A stretch of 16,322 bases of DNA from CADAWZ01 sp045114665 (lineage in GTDB: Bacteria > Vulcanimicrobiota > CADAWZ01). The stretch covers positions 1-16,322 of the forward strand of contig JBGUKW010000181.1 of NCBI GenBank assembly GCA_045114665.1, in the 5' to 3' direction. A program made the translations under genes and the position numbers. The notes below the pieces were generated by a model that saw nothing but the letters and a program-made list of their open reading frames with translations, was not told the DNA's origin and ran no database searches. How positions within the stretch are numbered: position 1 is the stretch's first letter; every line of letters begins with the position of its first letter. Positions 7,501-12,492 of the stretch are shown piece by piece.

Positions 7501-7675
7501 GAGTTTGTATGTTGATGATGGCTCCATTTCTGATGAGGCATTTGAGGGAATTCCAAGTGAATTTGATGAATCAGATGAAATTCCAAGTGAAGATGAAACA
7601 GGAGAAGATGTTGATTCTGAAGATGGTATAAAAAATATATTCTCAAGTTTTATGGATGATGAAGCAGATGAGTAA
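4514..7675 (+). CDS. Large TPR / coiled-coil / acidic-tail protein, 1053 aa
   Basis: A cytoplasmic, probably structural or scaffolding protein of no family I can name. Order of parts: TPR-like helical repeats at about 28-280 (for example AVAVDPYNFKPHILLGSFY, EAAKVYLNLGKIYQNLGE, EAEKLFKYCLKVNPSF); an acidic, Pro/Val-rich linker at about 285-445; a long Ala/Glu/Lys coiled coil at about 448-710, with regular A-xx-A spacing as in DivIVA-like or ATP-synthase b-like rods; a helical segment at about 715-795; and an acidic tail to 1053 with EEEQPVEE-type repeats. There is no signal peptide or membrane helix. TPRs suggest protein binding and the rod suggests oligomerisation; neither is proven. The start has AAGGACGG 7 nt upstream. 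Its stop overlaps the next gene by 8 nt. Net charge is strongly negative. Confidence 0.85.
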   Translation: MTASVNIKSDELIENALRIDSSTNPDEYLKYLNEAVAVDPYNFKPHILLGSFYQKKEQYAEAAKSYLQALNIDYKLKDDANEAAKVYLNLGKIYQNLGEKTKSLIYYKDYIGLFPDTPHSNRLAPQIYVKLKNFQNWYSSYKDARVKLDEGKHKEAEKLFKYCLKVNPSFAWSGFYLAKSYIDRGVTASVIDVLKKSLKHREHYCFKYELYKFQFDNSFDLEENLLTELREEAPNFVPGILLEAKKLASVGENDNAAELFKKVVTAMPGTDFAQEALDGLFKIQSIEQIEEPAQEEVVEEVKTVEPPKPKARKGLLHKTPRNTEPKVEEQPKIEEVQQVVAEPEVSSTEEQVVQSDEVVEEVSENVEQPQEESSLASEGFTTTDYQPVTDYNQQDEEIFGNQEDIEQEELFTAPSKEETSVLEFSSNENVEQLNPASVDPALDFTTAMANEAKLQEEKEAEIRAKIQEESQGIIDEAISKADKITEDAYAEAEVIKETAKKEYEELEQKLRSELAQEREQMLAEKEQMLAEVEAMKVEIKEKAEAEATEKIEKAEEEAEAIRQQAEEDAEEARKEGQISAQILRKKIEIEERYEELLLKLNKERKTLRLKSLDDAEKIIRVAEKRRDEVISRAEMISAKIEKLSKEADEKYSIIYQTAIDDSCKMIADIRQKAEDEGKHIIDLANEERKKILQNANDRAKEILDKGLAKTSEVSDDSVNKIVMDYGSIADVARQKIDEFCVELRNSFEMIFNQNVVEIKNKFNLNLDEAIDENGESMRKFSESLKEDLAKTDISDVFSQEEGLDPVPVNLLKDTEPVEDMTVNLSKKLEAGSQGEFPSTHNLTDGIYGENESNVLDDFSEPTEEQINAEIKEKVQNFVGETFDGIDEEDKIKDEISEDVIEESFEEEPVEEEQPVEEEQPVEEDIEEAIEEQHVEEEQPVEDIVVEESPARTAKETVILPRSEIERQMKQENISEEPSYKEEAEISEDIPQELEEESLYVDDGSISDEAFEGIPSEFDESDEIPSEDETGEDVDSEDGIKNIFSSFMDDEADE
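7235..7284 (+). repeat. 18-bp tandem repeat inside the acidic tail
   Basis: CCTGTTGAAGAGGAACAA occurs at 7235-7252 and 7253-7270, and its first 14 nt recur at 7271-7284. In protein the unit is PVEEEQ. A diverged copy (AACCTGTTGAGGATAT) follows near 7325. The repeat is in frame, so copy-number change would lengthen or shorten the tail without frameshift. Confidence 0.85.
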
Positions 7676-7970
7676 AATTTTTAAATATTTCACGACTATT
7701 TTTGCTGTTATTTTAATCTATGTTATGCCTGTTGGTGGATTGGGAACAGGAGCTTATTTGCCAGAAGAACGCAAATTTAGAATTGAAATATTTAAAAATG
7801 AAGAGGATTCAAATTGTGATGAAGATTGCAATAATGAAGAAGATTTTATCGACAGTGAAAATATAGACGAAAATATAGACGATTTTACATTAATTGATTC
7901 AATCTTATTAAATTTGATTTATAACATAAAATTAATTAAAGATTATGAAGAAGATTTTGTAATAGATTAA
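7668..7970 (+). CDS. Small exported or membrane-anchored acidic protein, 100 aa
   Basis: The product is not recognised. It begins MSKIFKYFTTIFAVILIYVM, a basic N-terminus followed by a hydrophobic stretch at residues 8-24. This is either an uncleaved anchor or a signal peptide cut in the following Gly-rich PVGGLGTGAY. The middle is very acidic (EEDSNCDEDCNNEEDFIDSE, residues 45-64) with two cysteines in CDEDC. A second moderately hydrophobic segment lies at 76-90. Three in-frame ATGs (7656, 7659, 7668) are possible. I choose 7668 because its ATGAGTAA overlaps the upstream stop, as in the 586/998 pair, suggesting translational coupling to the TPR gene. There is no independent SD of note. The acidic cluster could bind Ca2+ or other cations, but that is speculative. 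Confidence 0.7.
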   Translation: MSKIFKYFTTIFAVILIYVMPVGGLGTGAYLPEERKFRIEIFKNEEDSNCDEDCNNEEDFIDSENIDENIDDFTLIDSILLNLIYNIKLIKDYEEDFVID

Positions 7971-7977
7971 ACAATTA

Positions 7978-8054
7978 TGAGCCTGTGAAATTTTTCTGTA
8001 AATTAGATTTGCAGAAAAGATTCTCAGGCTCAAATTTAAAAAAAATATTTTTTT
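7978..8054 (+). terminator. Long hairpin and T-run after the 4514-7970 pair
   Basis: TGAGCCTG (7978-7985) pairs with CAGGCTCA (8025-8032). Inside it TTTTCTGTAAAT (7992-8003) pairs with ATTTGCAGAAAA (8007-8018), with one G-T pair and a TAG loop. An A-tract and then eight T (8048-8055) follow. The T-run starts about 15 nt after the stem, so termination may be incomplete, and the hairpin might instead shield the 5' side of the next gene. Confidence 0.65.
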
Positions 8055-8069
8055 TAGGTGGTAAAAAAT

Positions 8070-8594
8070 ATGAATAAAATTGTTAAAATTTTATCTTTTG
8101 TTTTTATTTTTGTATTTTTTATGTCGATTGCTGTTTTTTCTGAAGAACAAAAATATGTGAAAGTTGTTCCTGCTAAATCTGTTGGTCCTTTGACTATTGG
8201 AGATTCTTTTTTCAAATATCAAAAAACTTTTGGGGATCCTGATTTTAGGAAAGAACTTCAGAATGGAGATGTTATTGCAAAATATAATTCTCATGGACTC
8301 ATAATTCAATATCAAGGATATACTGGTGAAATGCACTATATTGGTGTGATGAGAAATAAGATAGGCAAACTTGATTGCCGTACAGCTAAAGGCATTTATG
8401 TTGGTATGGATAAAAAACAGATAGAAGGCATGCTTGGACTTCCAGAAAAAGTTATTCCTGTTACTTCTAAAGATGTTTATCCAAATTCGGATAAATTGGC
8501 CATATATCCTAAAAAGGGGATTTCATTTCATTATGATATGTATGGTAAATCTTTGATAATGTTTGTTTTTTCTCCAGCTATATTTGGAAAATAA
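8070..8594 (+). CDS. Secreted protein with two BamE/SmpA-like repeats, 174 aa
   Basis: The N-terminus MNKIVKILSFVFIFVFFMSI is a typical signal peptide (residues 1-24). Cleavage is probably around AVFS/EEQ, and there is no lipobox Cys. The mature part carries two similar motifs of the kind found in BamE/SmpA-like small periplasmic domains: VGPLTIGDSFFKYQKTFGDP (residues 38-57) and GIYVGMDKKQIEGMLGLPEK (108-127), each a Gly-x-[Ser/Asp/Met] helix followed by a GxP turn. I cannot assign it to the Bam complex; the motif is shared by several unrelated exported families. A GTG four codons upstream is in frame but lies within the SD (AGGTGG, 8056-8061), so ATG 8070 is the start. It is probably monocistronic, between two hairpins. 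Confidence 0.8.
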   Translation: MNKIVKILSFVFIFVFFMSIAVFSEEQKYVKVVPAKSVGPLTIGDSFFKYQKTFGDPDFRKELQNGDVIAKYNSHGLIIQYQGYTGEMHYIGVMRNKIGKLDCRTAKGIYVGMDKKQIEGMLGLPEKVIPVTSKDVYPNSDKLAIYPKKGISFHYDMYGKSLIMFVFSPAIFGK

Positions 8595-8611
8595 GAAATT
8601 ATCTGAATAAG

Positions 8612-8650
8612 AATTAGGTGTAGGAAAACTTTCTTACACCTAATTATTTT
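8612..8650 (+). terminator. Rho-independent terminator after 8070-8594
   Basis: AATTAGGTGTA (8612-8622) pairs perfectly with TACACCTAATT (8635-8645). The stem is extended inward by GGAA/TTCT with one G-T pair, and ATTTT follows. The T-run is short. Confidence 0.8.
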
Positions 8651-8687
8651 ATGGTTTATTTTATAAGTAAAAAAAACTAAAAGGATT

Positions 8688-8716
8688 TTGATAATTTATA
8701 TAAAAATAAATATATA
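8688..8716 (+). promoter_or_regulatory. Likely promoter of the J-domain/TPR gene
   Basis: TTGATA (8688-8693) and TATATA (8711-8716) are 17 bp apart; TATAAA two bases further on is an alternative -10. The surrounding A+T richness lowers the weight of the match. The leader would be about 50 nt before the SD GGGGAG. Confidence 0.5.
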
Positions 8717-8776
8717 AAATAGTAATTTATAAAATAATGATTTTGCTTATACATATTGTATATGGGGAGAAATTTT

Positions 8777-9385
8777 ATGGCAGACAATGTAAAAAAAGAT
8801 GAAACATCTATAGAAACCAATCTATATAGGATTCTTGAAGTTACACCTATTGCTACATTTGATGAAATTCATAAGAGTTATAGACAGTTGTCTAAGAAAT
8901 ACCACCCTGATCTTTGTGAGGATAAAGAACTCGGTGCAGAAAAGATGAAAGAAATTGTAGCTGCTTTTAACCAGTTAAAAGAGAAAAATTTAAGAGATCT
9001 ATATGACAGTAAAAAGATGTTCCAGTTCAAAAATTATAAAAAAGATAGATCTGGAATTCAGGAACCAAAAGGCTTTTTTGCTAAATTATTTGCTAAAAAA
9101 CCAACAGAAAAAGATTTGAAGAAAATGAAAAATTTTGGTGAGAATTTTGCTACAGCAGTATCACTCGCCAAAACAAGAACTCCCAATGGTATGTCTCAGG
9201 CAAGAGACCTTTTTAATGACTTACTAAAGATTCAGCCTAAAAACCCTGATTTGCATTTTAATTTGGGACTTAGTTTTTATTTTTCTGGTGATTTTCCTAA
9301 TGCAACTATATGTTTCCAAAATGCCCTTAAACTCGATCCTGATTTTAAGGAAGCAGCAGATCTTTTAAAATCTTTTGAAATTTAG
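8777..9385 (+). CDS. J-domain protein with C-terminal TPR, 202 aa
   Basis: A DnaJ-type co-chaperone-like protein. The J domain is at residues about 14-78 (LYRILEVTPIATFDEIHKSY, then LSKKYHPDL) with the HPD triad at 43-45, which activates DnaK/Hsp70. A basic linker follows (MFQFKNYKKDRS, FFAKLFAKKPTEKDLKKMK). The C-terminus has TPR-like repeats (QARDLFNDLLKIQPKNPDLH, FNLGLSFYFSGDFPNATICF, QNALKLDPDF). There is no Gly/Phe region, zinc-finger domain or substrate-binding CTD, so it is not canonical DnaJ but a type III J protein whose client is probably bound by the TPR. The start ATG 8777 is preferred over TTG 8756 because GGGGAG (8764-8769) is spaced correctly for it. The gene is convergent with the next, sharing a terminator. 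Confidence 0.9.
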   Translation: MADNVKKDETSIETNLYRILEVTPIATFDEIHKSYRQLSKKYHPDLCEDKELGAEKMKEIVAAFNQLKEKNLRDLYDSKKMFQFKNYKKDRSGIQEPKGFFAKLFAKKPTEKDLKKMKNFGENFATAVSLAKTRTPNGMSQARDLFNDLLKIQPKNPDLHFNLGLSFYFSGDFPNATICFQNALKLDPDFKEAADLLKSFEI

Positions 9386-9406
9386 TTTTGTTTTAGAAAA
9401 AATGCG

Positions 9407-9443
9407 AAAGGTTAAAAAGAAAATTTCTTTTTAACCTTTTTTT
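9407..9443. terminator. Bidirectional terminator shared by convergent genes
   Basis: AAAGGTTAAAAAGAAA (9407-9422) pairs perfectly with TTTCTTTTTAACCTTT (9424-9439) around a single central A. The plus side continues in T (to 9443). The stop codon of the minus-strand gene (9433-9431) lies inside the right arm, so the terminator overlaps coding sequence. The one-base loop means a few central pairs must open in the real hairpin. Confidence 0.85.
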
Positions 9444-10378
9444 ATACCACAATATATGCTATTTTTTAGTCCACCATTTTCGAGTAGAAATGTTTTTTCA
9501 AATATTGTATTTCTTGCTTGTGCTGTTATTCCCTCAAATTGGACGCCTCCTGCAGTCATTTTTAATGCCTCATCAAAAGAAATTCCAATTGGATTAAATT
9601 TCTTATTTTGTCTGTCCAAAATATAAATATATTCTCCTTCTCCTCCATATATTGATATAGTTTGAGATAGGGGAGAACAAGGAGCTGGATATTGAAGAGT
9701 TGAACGCAAATATATTTTTTTGATATGTCCATAAGTCAACTTTTTGACAGCTTCATTTATTTCTTGCCATTCCCCTTTATTTAAATCTATTGGCTCTTTA
9801 AGTTGTATTTTTTGACATGGTCCAAAAGGAATTAATTCATACATCAATTTTGCATCATTATAGTTCATACCTCCACATTGTCCGTCTCGATCATGCATTA
9901 TTATACAGACATGATTAATAGATAGATTTTGACACATGACACATGTGTAACAAATATTTTTCTCCATATTTTCATTTAAATTGTATATATTTTTTTTAGT
10001 GTTTATAAAATCTTCTTCTGAATATGATATTTCTGTTTTTATATTGATTTCTATACCTCTAAAAAGATTTTTAATTTCATCTTTAGTCTCTTTTATTTTT
10101 TGATTTATAAAATAGTCTTTTTTTATTCTGTCTATTCCTAAAATATCATTATAAATTTTTGCTTTTTTTGCAAAAGTAGAATAAATTTTTTTCTTTAAAA
10201 TATTTGAATGTATTTGCTTTAATTTAGGCGATGAAATATAAAATATCACCCCAAAATATTTTTTGTCATTTGTTATATTTATATTTTGGATAATATCTTT
10301 TAAGTTATTTATTTTTACATCTATAAAAAAAATGGGATCGGAAAATTGTTCTCCAATCCCTTTATGTTTTGTTTCCAT
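9431..10378 (-). CDS. Divergent stand-alone AcsB/CdhC-like protein (acetyl-CoA synthase beta family), 315 aa
   Basis: The sequence resembles the catalytic core of the acetyl-CoA synthase/decarbonylase beta subunit (AcsB/CdhC), the Wood-Ljungdahl enzyme carrying the Ni-Ni-[4Fe-4S] A-cluster. Four cysteines, C146-x2-C149-x8-C158-x9-C168, keep the spacing of the A-cluster iron-sulfur ligands (C506, C509, C518, C528 in Moorella). NHVC fits the family's APxHVC. DLNKGEWQEINEAVKKL (198-214) and GGVQFEGI (277-284), with the C-terminal FLLENGG, also follow it. The Cys-Gly-Cys site binding the distal nickel, expected after QYP (229-231), is replaced by APCSPLS with a single C234. The CO-site Phe of CQSF is Leu (CQNL). 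C143 adds a further CxxC. Acetyl-CoA synthesis is therefore unlikely; a [4Fe-4S] or altered metal role is inferred. There is no strong SD; it lies 4 nt after the exported-protein gene. No other Wood-Ljungdahl gene is nearby. Confidence 0.7.
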   Translation of the reverse strand: METKHKGIGEQFSDPIFFIDVKINNLKDIIQNINITNDKKYFGVIFYISSPKLKQIHSNILKKKIYSTFAKKAKIYNDILGIDRIKKDYFINQKIKETKDEIKNLFRGIEINIKTEISYSEEDFINTKKNIYNLNENMEKNICYTCVMCQNLSINHVCIIMHDRDGQCGGMNYNDAKLMYELIPFGPCQKIQLKEPIDLNKGEWQEINEAVKKLTYGHIKKIYLRSTLQYPAPCSPLSQTISIYGGEGEYIYILDRQNKKFNPIGISFDEALKMTAGGVQFEGITAQARNTIFEKTFLLENGGLKNSIYCGIKKG

Positions 10379-10382
10379 AAAA

Positions 10383-10874
10383 TTATTTAGAAAAGCTGTT
10401 TACTATTTTATTAAATTCTTGTTCGTATTTTTTATCTTTATCAGAAGTTGTCGCACATGTTATTATAAATATTACATCTCCTGAAATTATTCCATATTGA
10501 TACCAAATTGCTTTTTTAGAATATGGCAGGGAATATTTTAGACAAAACATAGGATTATTTTTAATTTCTCCTATTTTATTTTTTATGATTTTAAAATTGC
10601 TTATTTTTAATTGTCTTTCTGCATTAGAAGCCTGTACTTTTATATCATTACTGTCATTTTTCCCCATTCTGCGACTATTAAAACTTATATTACATTCTTT
10701 ATTTGAAAATACATCTGTCCCATCATAAGAAAGTGCTTTGTCTTTTTCATATCCATCTGGAAGTTGTATCTTATAGCCATTTCCCATTTGAATTTGAGTT
10801 GCTGCATTTGCTATAGAGAATGTACTTATGACAAATAAAAATAATGTCAATATTTTTATAGTATTTTTTAACAA
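10383..10874 (-). CDS. Exported DcrB/PsbP-like small protein, 163 aa
   Basis: The N-terminus MLKNTIKILTLFLFVISTFS is a signal peptide with a good signal peptidase I site (residues 22-25, ANA/A). The mature protein starts like the DcrB/PsbP/Mog1 fold (GNGYKIQLPDGYEKDK), where a strand leads to 'P.GY' and later strands (FCLKYSLPY, WYQYGIISGDVIFIITC) precede a final helix (EQEFNKIVNSF). The family includes small exported proteins of unclear role, and I cannot assign more. The start is TTG 10874: a perfect AGGAGG lies 6 nt upstream and no ATG occurs until residue 30. It is the first gene of a unit with the AcsB/CdhC-like gene, 4 nt away. Two cysteines besides these (C61, C111) could pair outside the cell. 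Confidence 0.75.
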   Translation of the reverse strand: MLKNTIKILTLFLFVISTFSIANAATQIQMGNGYKIQLPDGYEKDKALSYDGTDVFSNKECNISFNSRRMGKNDSNDIKVQASNAERQLKISNFKIIKNKIGEIKNNPMFCLKYSLPYSKKAIWYQYGIISGDVIFIITCATTSDKDKKYEQEFNKIVNSFSK

Positions 10875-11022
10875 AATTAACCTCCTGTTATAAAAATTTA
10901 AAATTTTAATTCGATATTATTTATTTCTTTCCTTTTATTTTATTTCAGTCGCAATTTTAGAGGATTTTATTTAACTTTGTATAAAAATTTCTAAAATTTT
11001 ATTTTGAAAAGATGATTTAAAT

Positions 11023-11682
11023 ATGTTAGAAAAAGATAAAGATATTGAAAATATTTATGAATATTATGAAGAACAAGAAGATAATGAACAGGAAGAATAT
11101 TATGAACAAGAAGAGGAATTTACTCAAATTGACAAAGATAAAATGTTTTTCAATATATGTATAACACAGTTGATTGCCTTATTTATTGCCATTATATGGG
11201 GATATTTTGGTAAAATTTTTTGGTGGAATACTATATTTTTGGACATGTCACTTATACATAGTATATATATTGTGATTTGTCTTTTTGTTTTTAATACTAT
11301 TTTTTATATATTTCGAAAACAACTAAAATTTATGAATTATGCTTGGATCATAAAGAAGATTTACATTCCTGTTTTTGGTCAATTTAATATTTGGCAGTGC
11401 ATAATTTTATCAATACTTTCAGGTTTTTGTGAAGAGGCATTATTTAGAGGTGTTATGTCTGTTTCTTGGGGAATAATTATTTCATCAATAATATTTGGTC
11501 TTTTTCATTTGGGAAATAAAAAATTAATTTTTTCAGGAATTTGGATCGCTTTTATAGGTTTTTGTTTTGCTTATGTCTATAAAATTACAGGTAATTTAGG
11601 AATTTCTATTGTGGCACACTCTTTAAATAATTTTTTATGTTTTATTGCTGTTAAATTTGTTATAAAAGAAGACAAAATATAA
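11023..11682 (+). CDS. CPBP-family intramembrane metalloprotease (CAAX protease-like), 219 aa
   Basis: Membrane protease of the CPBP (CAAX prenyl protease and bacteriocin-processing) family. The catalytic motifs are all present: EExxxR as E137-E138-x3-R142, FxxxH as F158-x3-H162 (FGLFHLG), and HxxxN as H199-x3-N203 (HSLNN). About six hydrophobic helices span 43-212. Substrates of bacterial members include bacteriocin peptides and exported proteins; this one's substrate is unknown. Residues 1-38 form an unusual Glu/Tyr-rich cytosolic tail (IYEYYEEQEDNEQEEYYEQE), coded by near-repeated GAA/TAT stretches. The start ATG 11023 lacks a strong SD (GATGATT). It is divergent from the exported-protein gene at 10874. 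Neighbours give no substrate clue. Confidence 0.85.
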   Translation: MLEKDKDIENIYEYYEEQEDNEQEEYYEQEEEFTQIDKDKMFFNICITQLIALFIAIIWGYFGKIFWWNTIFLDMSLIHSIYIVICLFVFNTIFYIFRKQLKFMNYAWIIKKIYIPVFGQFNIWQCIILSILSGFCEEALFRGVMSVSWGIIISSIIFGLFHLGNKKLIFSGIWIAFIGFCFAYVYKITGNLGISIVAHSLNNFLCFIAVKFVIKEDKI

Positions 11683-11712
11683 AATATATTTAAAGGATTT
11701 TTTTTAATATGA

Positions 11713-11741
11713 TTGAATTAAATTTTTAAAATATATATTAT
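11713..11741 (+). promoter_or_regulatory. Likely promoter of the zinc-ribbon/FHA gene
   Basis: TTGAAT (11713-11718) and TATTAT (11736-11741) are separated by exactly 17 bp. Transcription would start near 11748, about 30 nt before the ATG. The local A+T richness weakens the case. Confidence 0.5.
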
Positions 11742-11777
11742 GATTAAAAAGTTCCTTAAATTTTTTGAGAGGTAAAT

Positions 11778-12227
11778 ATGATAAAATGTCCCGCCTGTGG
11801 ATTTGAAAATCAGGATGACTCTGCTTATTGTGAAGATTGTGGGGAAAAGCTATTTATGGCTTCAGACCCGATGGTTGCTTCTGTTATAGGAGATGATGAT
11901 TTATCTTCAGAAGTTATGGCTACAGTGTCAATAGAAAATATGGTTTTTCCACTTGGAAGAACTTACAATAGTATGGGAAGAAGAAGCCCAGCAGATGGAG
12001 TTTATCCTGATGTAGATTTGACAGATTTTGATCACGATTCTTATATATCTCGTCGTCATGCTCAAATTATCAAAGATGGTAATAGTTATTATTTTGAGGA
12101 TTTGGGTAGTTCAAACGGAAGTTATCTAAATGGAGAGTTTATAACTAAAGGTGCTCGTCAATTATTAAAAAATGGCGATCTTTTAAAACTTGGTAAAACA
12201 GAATTAGTTTTTAACCTAAGGTCTTAA
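11778..12227 (+). CDS. Zinc-ribbon plus FHA-domain protein, 149 aa
   Basis: The N-terminal zinc ribbon has CPACG...CEDCG (C4, C7, C18, C21). After a short acidic linker comes an FHA domain at about 52-147, with the phosphothreonine-binding motifs in order: GRRS (67-70), SRRHA (91-95), and SSNGSYLNG (111-119). The family role is to recognise phosphothreonine peptides, commonly downstream of Ser/Thr kinases. No kinase is visible here, so the partner is unknown. The pattern PDVDLTDFDHD before SRRHA is a common FHA variant. The SD is GAGAGG (11767-11772), 5 nt from ATG. A likely promoter lies upstream, and a strong terminator makes it monocistronic. Length is ordinary for this architecture. Confidence 0.9.
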   Translation: MIKCPACGFENQDDSAYCEDCGEKLFMASDPMVASVIGDDDLSSEVMATVSIENMVFPLGRTYNSMGRRSPADGVYPDVDLTDFDHDSYISRRHAQIIKDGNSYYFEDLGSSNGSYLNGEFITKGARQLLKNGDLLKLGKTELVFNLRS

Positions 12228-12240
12228 ATTATTTAATTTT

Positions 12241-12270
12241 AAGATGGATTTTTAATCCATCTTTTTTTTT
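12241..12270 (+). terminator. Rho-independent terminator after the FHA gene
   Basis: AAGATGGATT (12241-12250) pairs perfectly with AATCCATCTT (12254-12263), with a TTT loop and T-run to 12270. Confidence 0.95.
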
Positions 12271-12401
12271 ATGTATTTTTAAAGGGATATTTCTTTAAAT
12301 AATGAATTTTGATTTTATAAATATTATTTTAAATTCTGATAAAATTGTTAGTCATAAATAAATATCTTGCTAAATTAAAGTTTTATGAGTTAAAAATTAT
12401 A

Positions 12402-12457
12402 TTTCAAACTCCAAAACAAAATAAATTTATTTTAGAAATTTGAAATAATATTATAAA
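12402..12457. promoter_or_regulatory. Symmetric AT-rich element upstream of deoB
   Basis: A 16-bp perfect palindrome AAAATAAATTTATTTT (12418-12433) is flanked by TTTCAAA (12402-12408) and TTTGAAA (12439-12445), an outer inverted repeat. A -10-like TATAAA follows at 12452-12457, about 40 nt before the deoB start. It could be an operator for the nucleoside-salvage cluster. No -35 box is clear and the base composition makes chance symmetry plausible. Confidence 0.35.
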
Positions 12458-12492
12458 AAAATGTTATTGTTTTTTCGACGGAGGCATTTTAT

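Noticed and set aside
9431..10378. Functional acetyl-CoA synthase and an autotrophic Wood-Ljungdahl pathway
   Set aside because: The Cys-Gly-Cys nickel site is missing, and no CO dehydrogenase, corrinoid or methyl-branch gene is in the window, so the enzyme activity is not supported.
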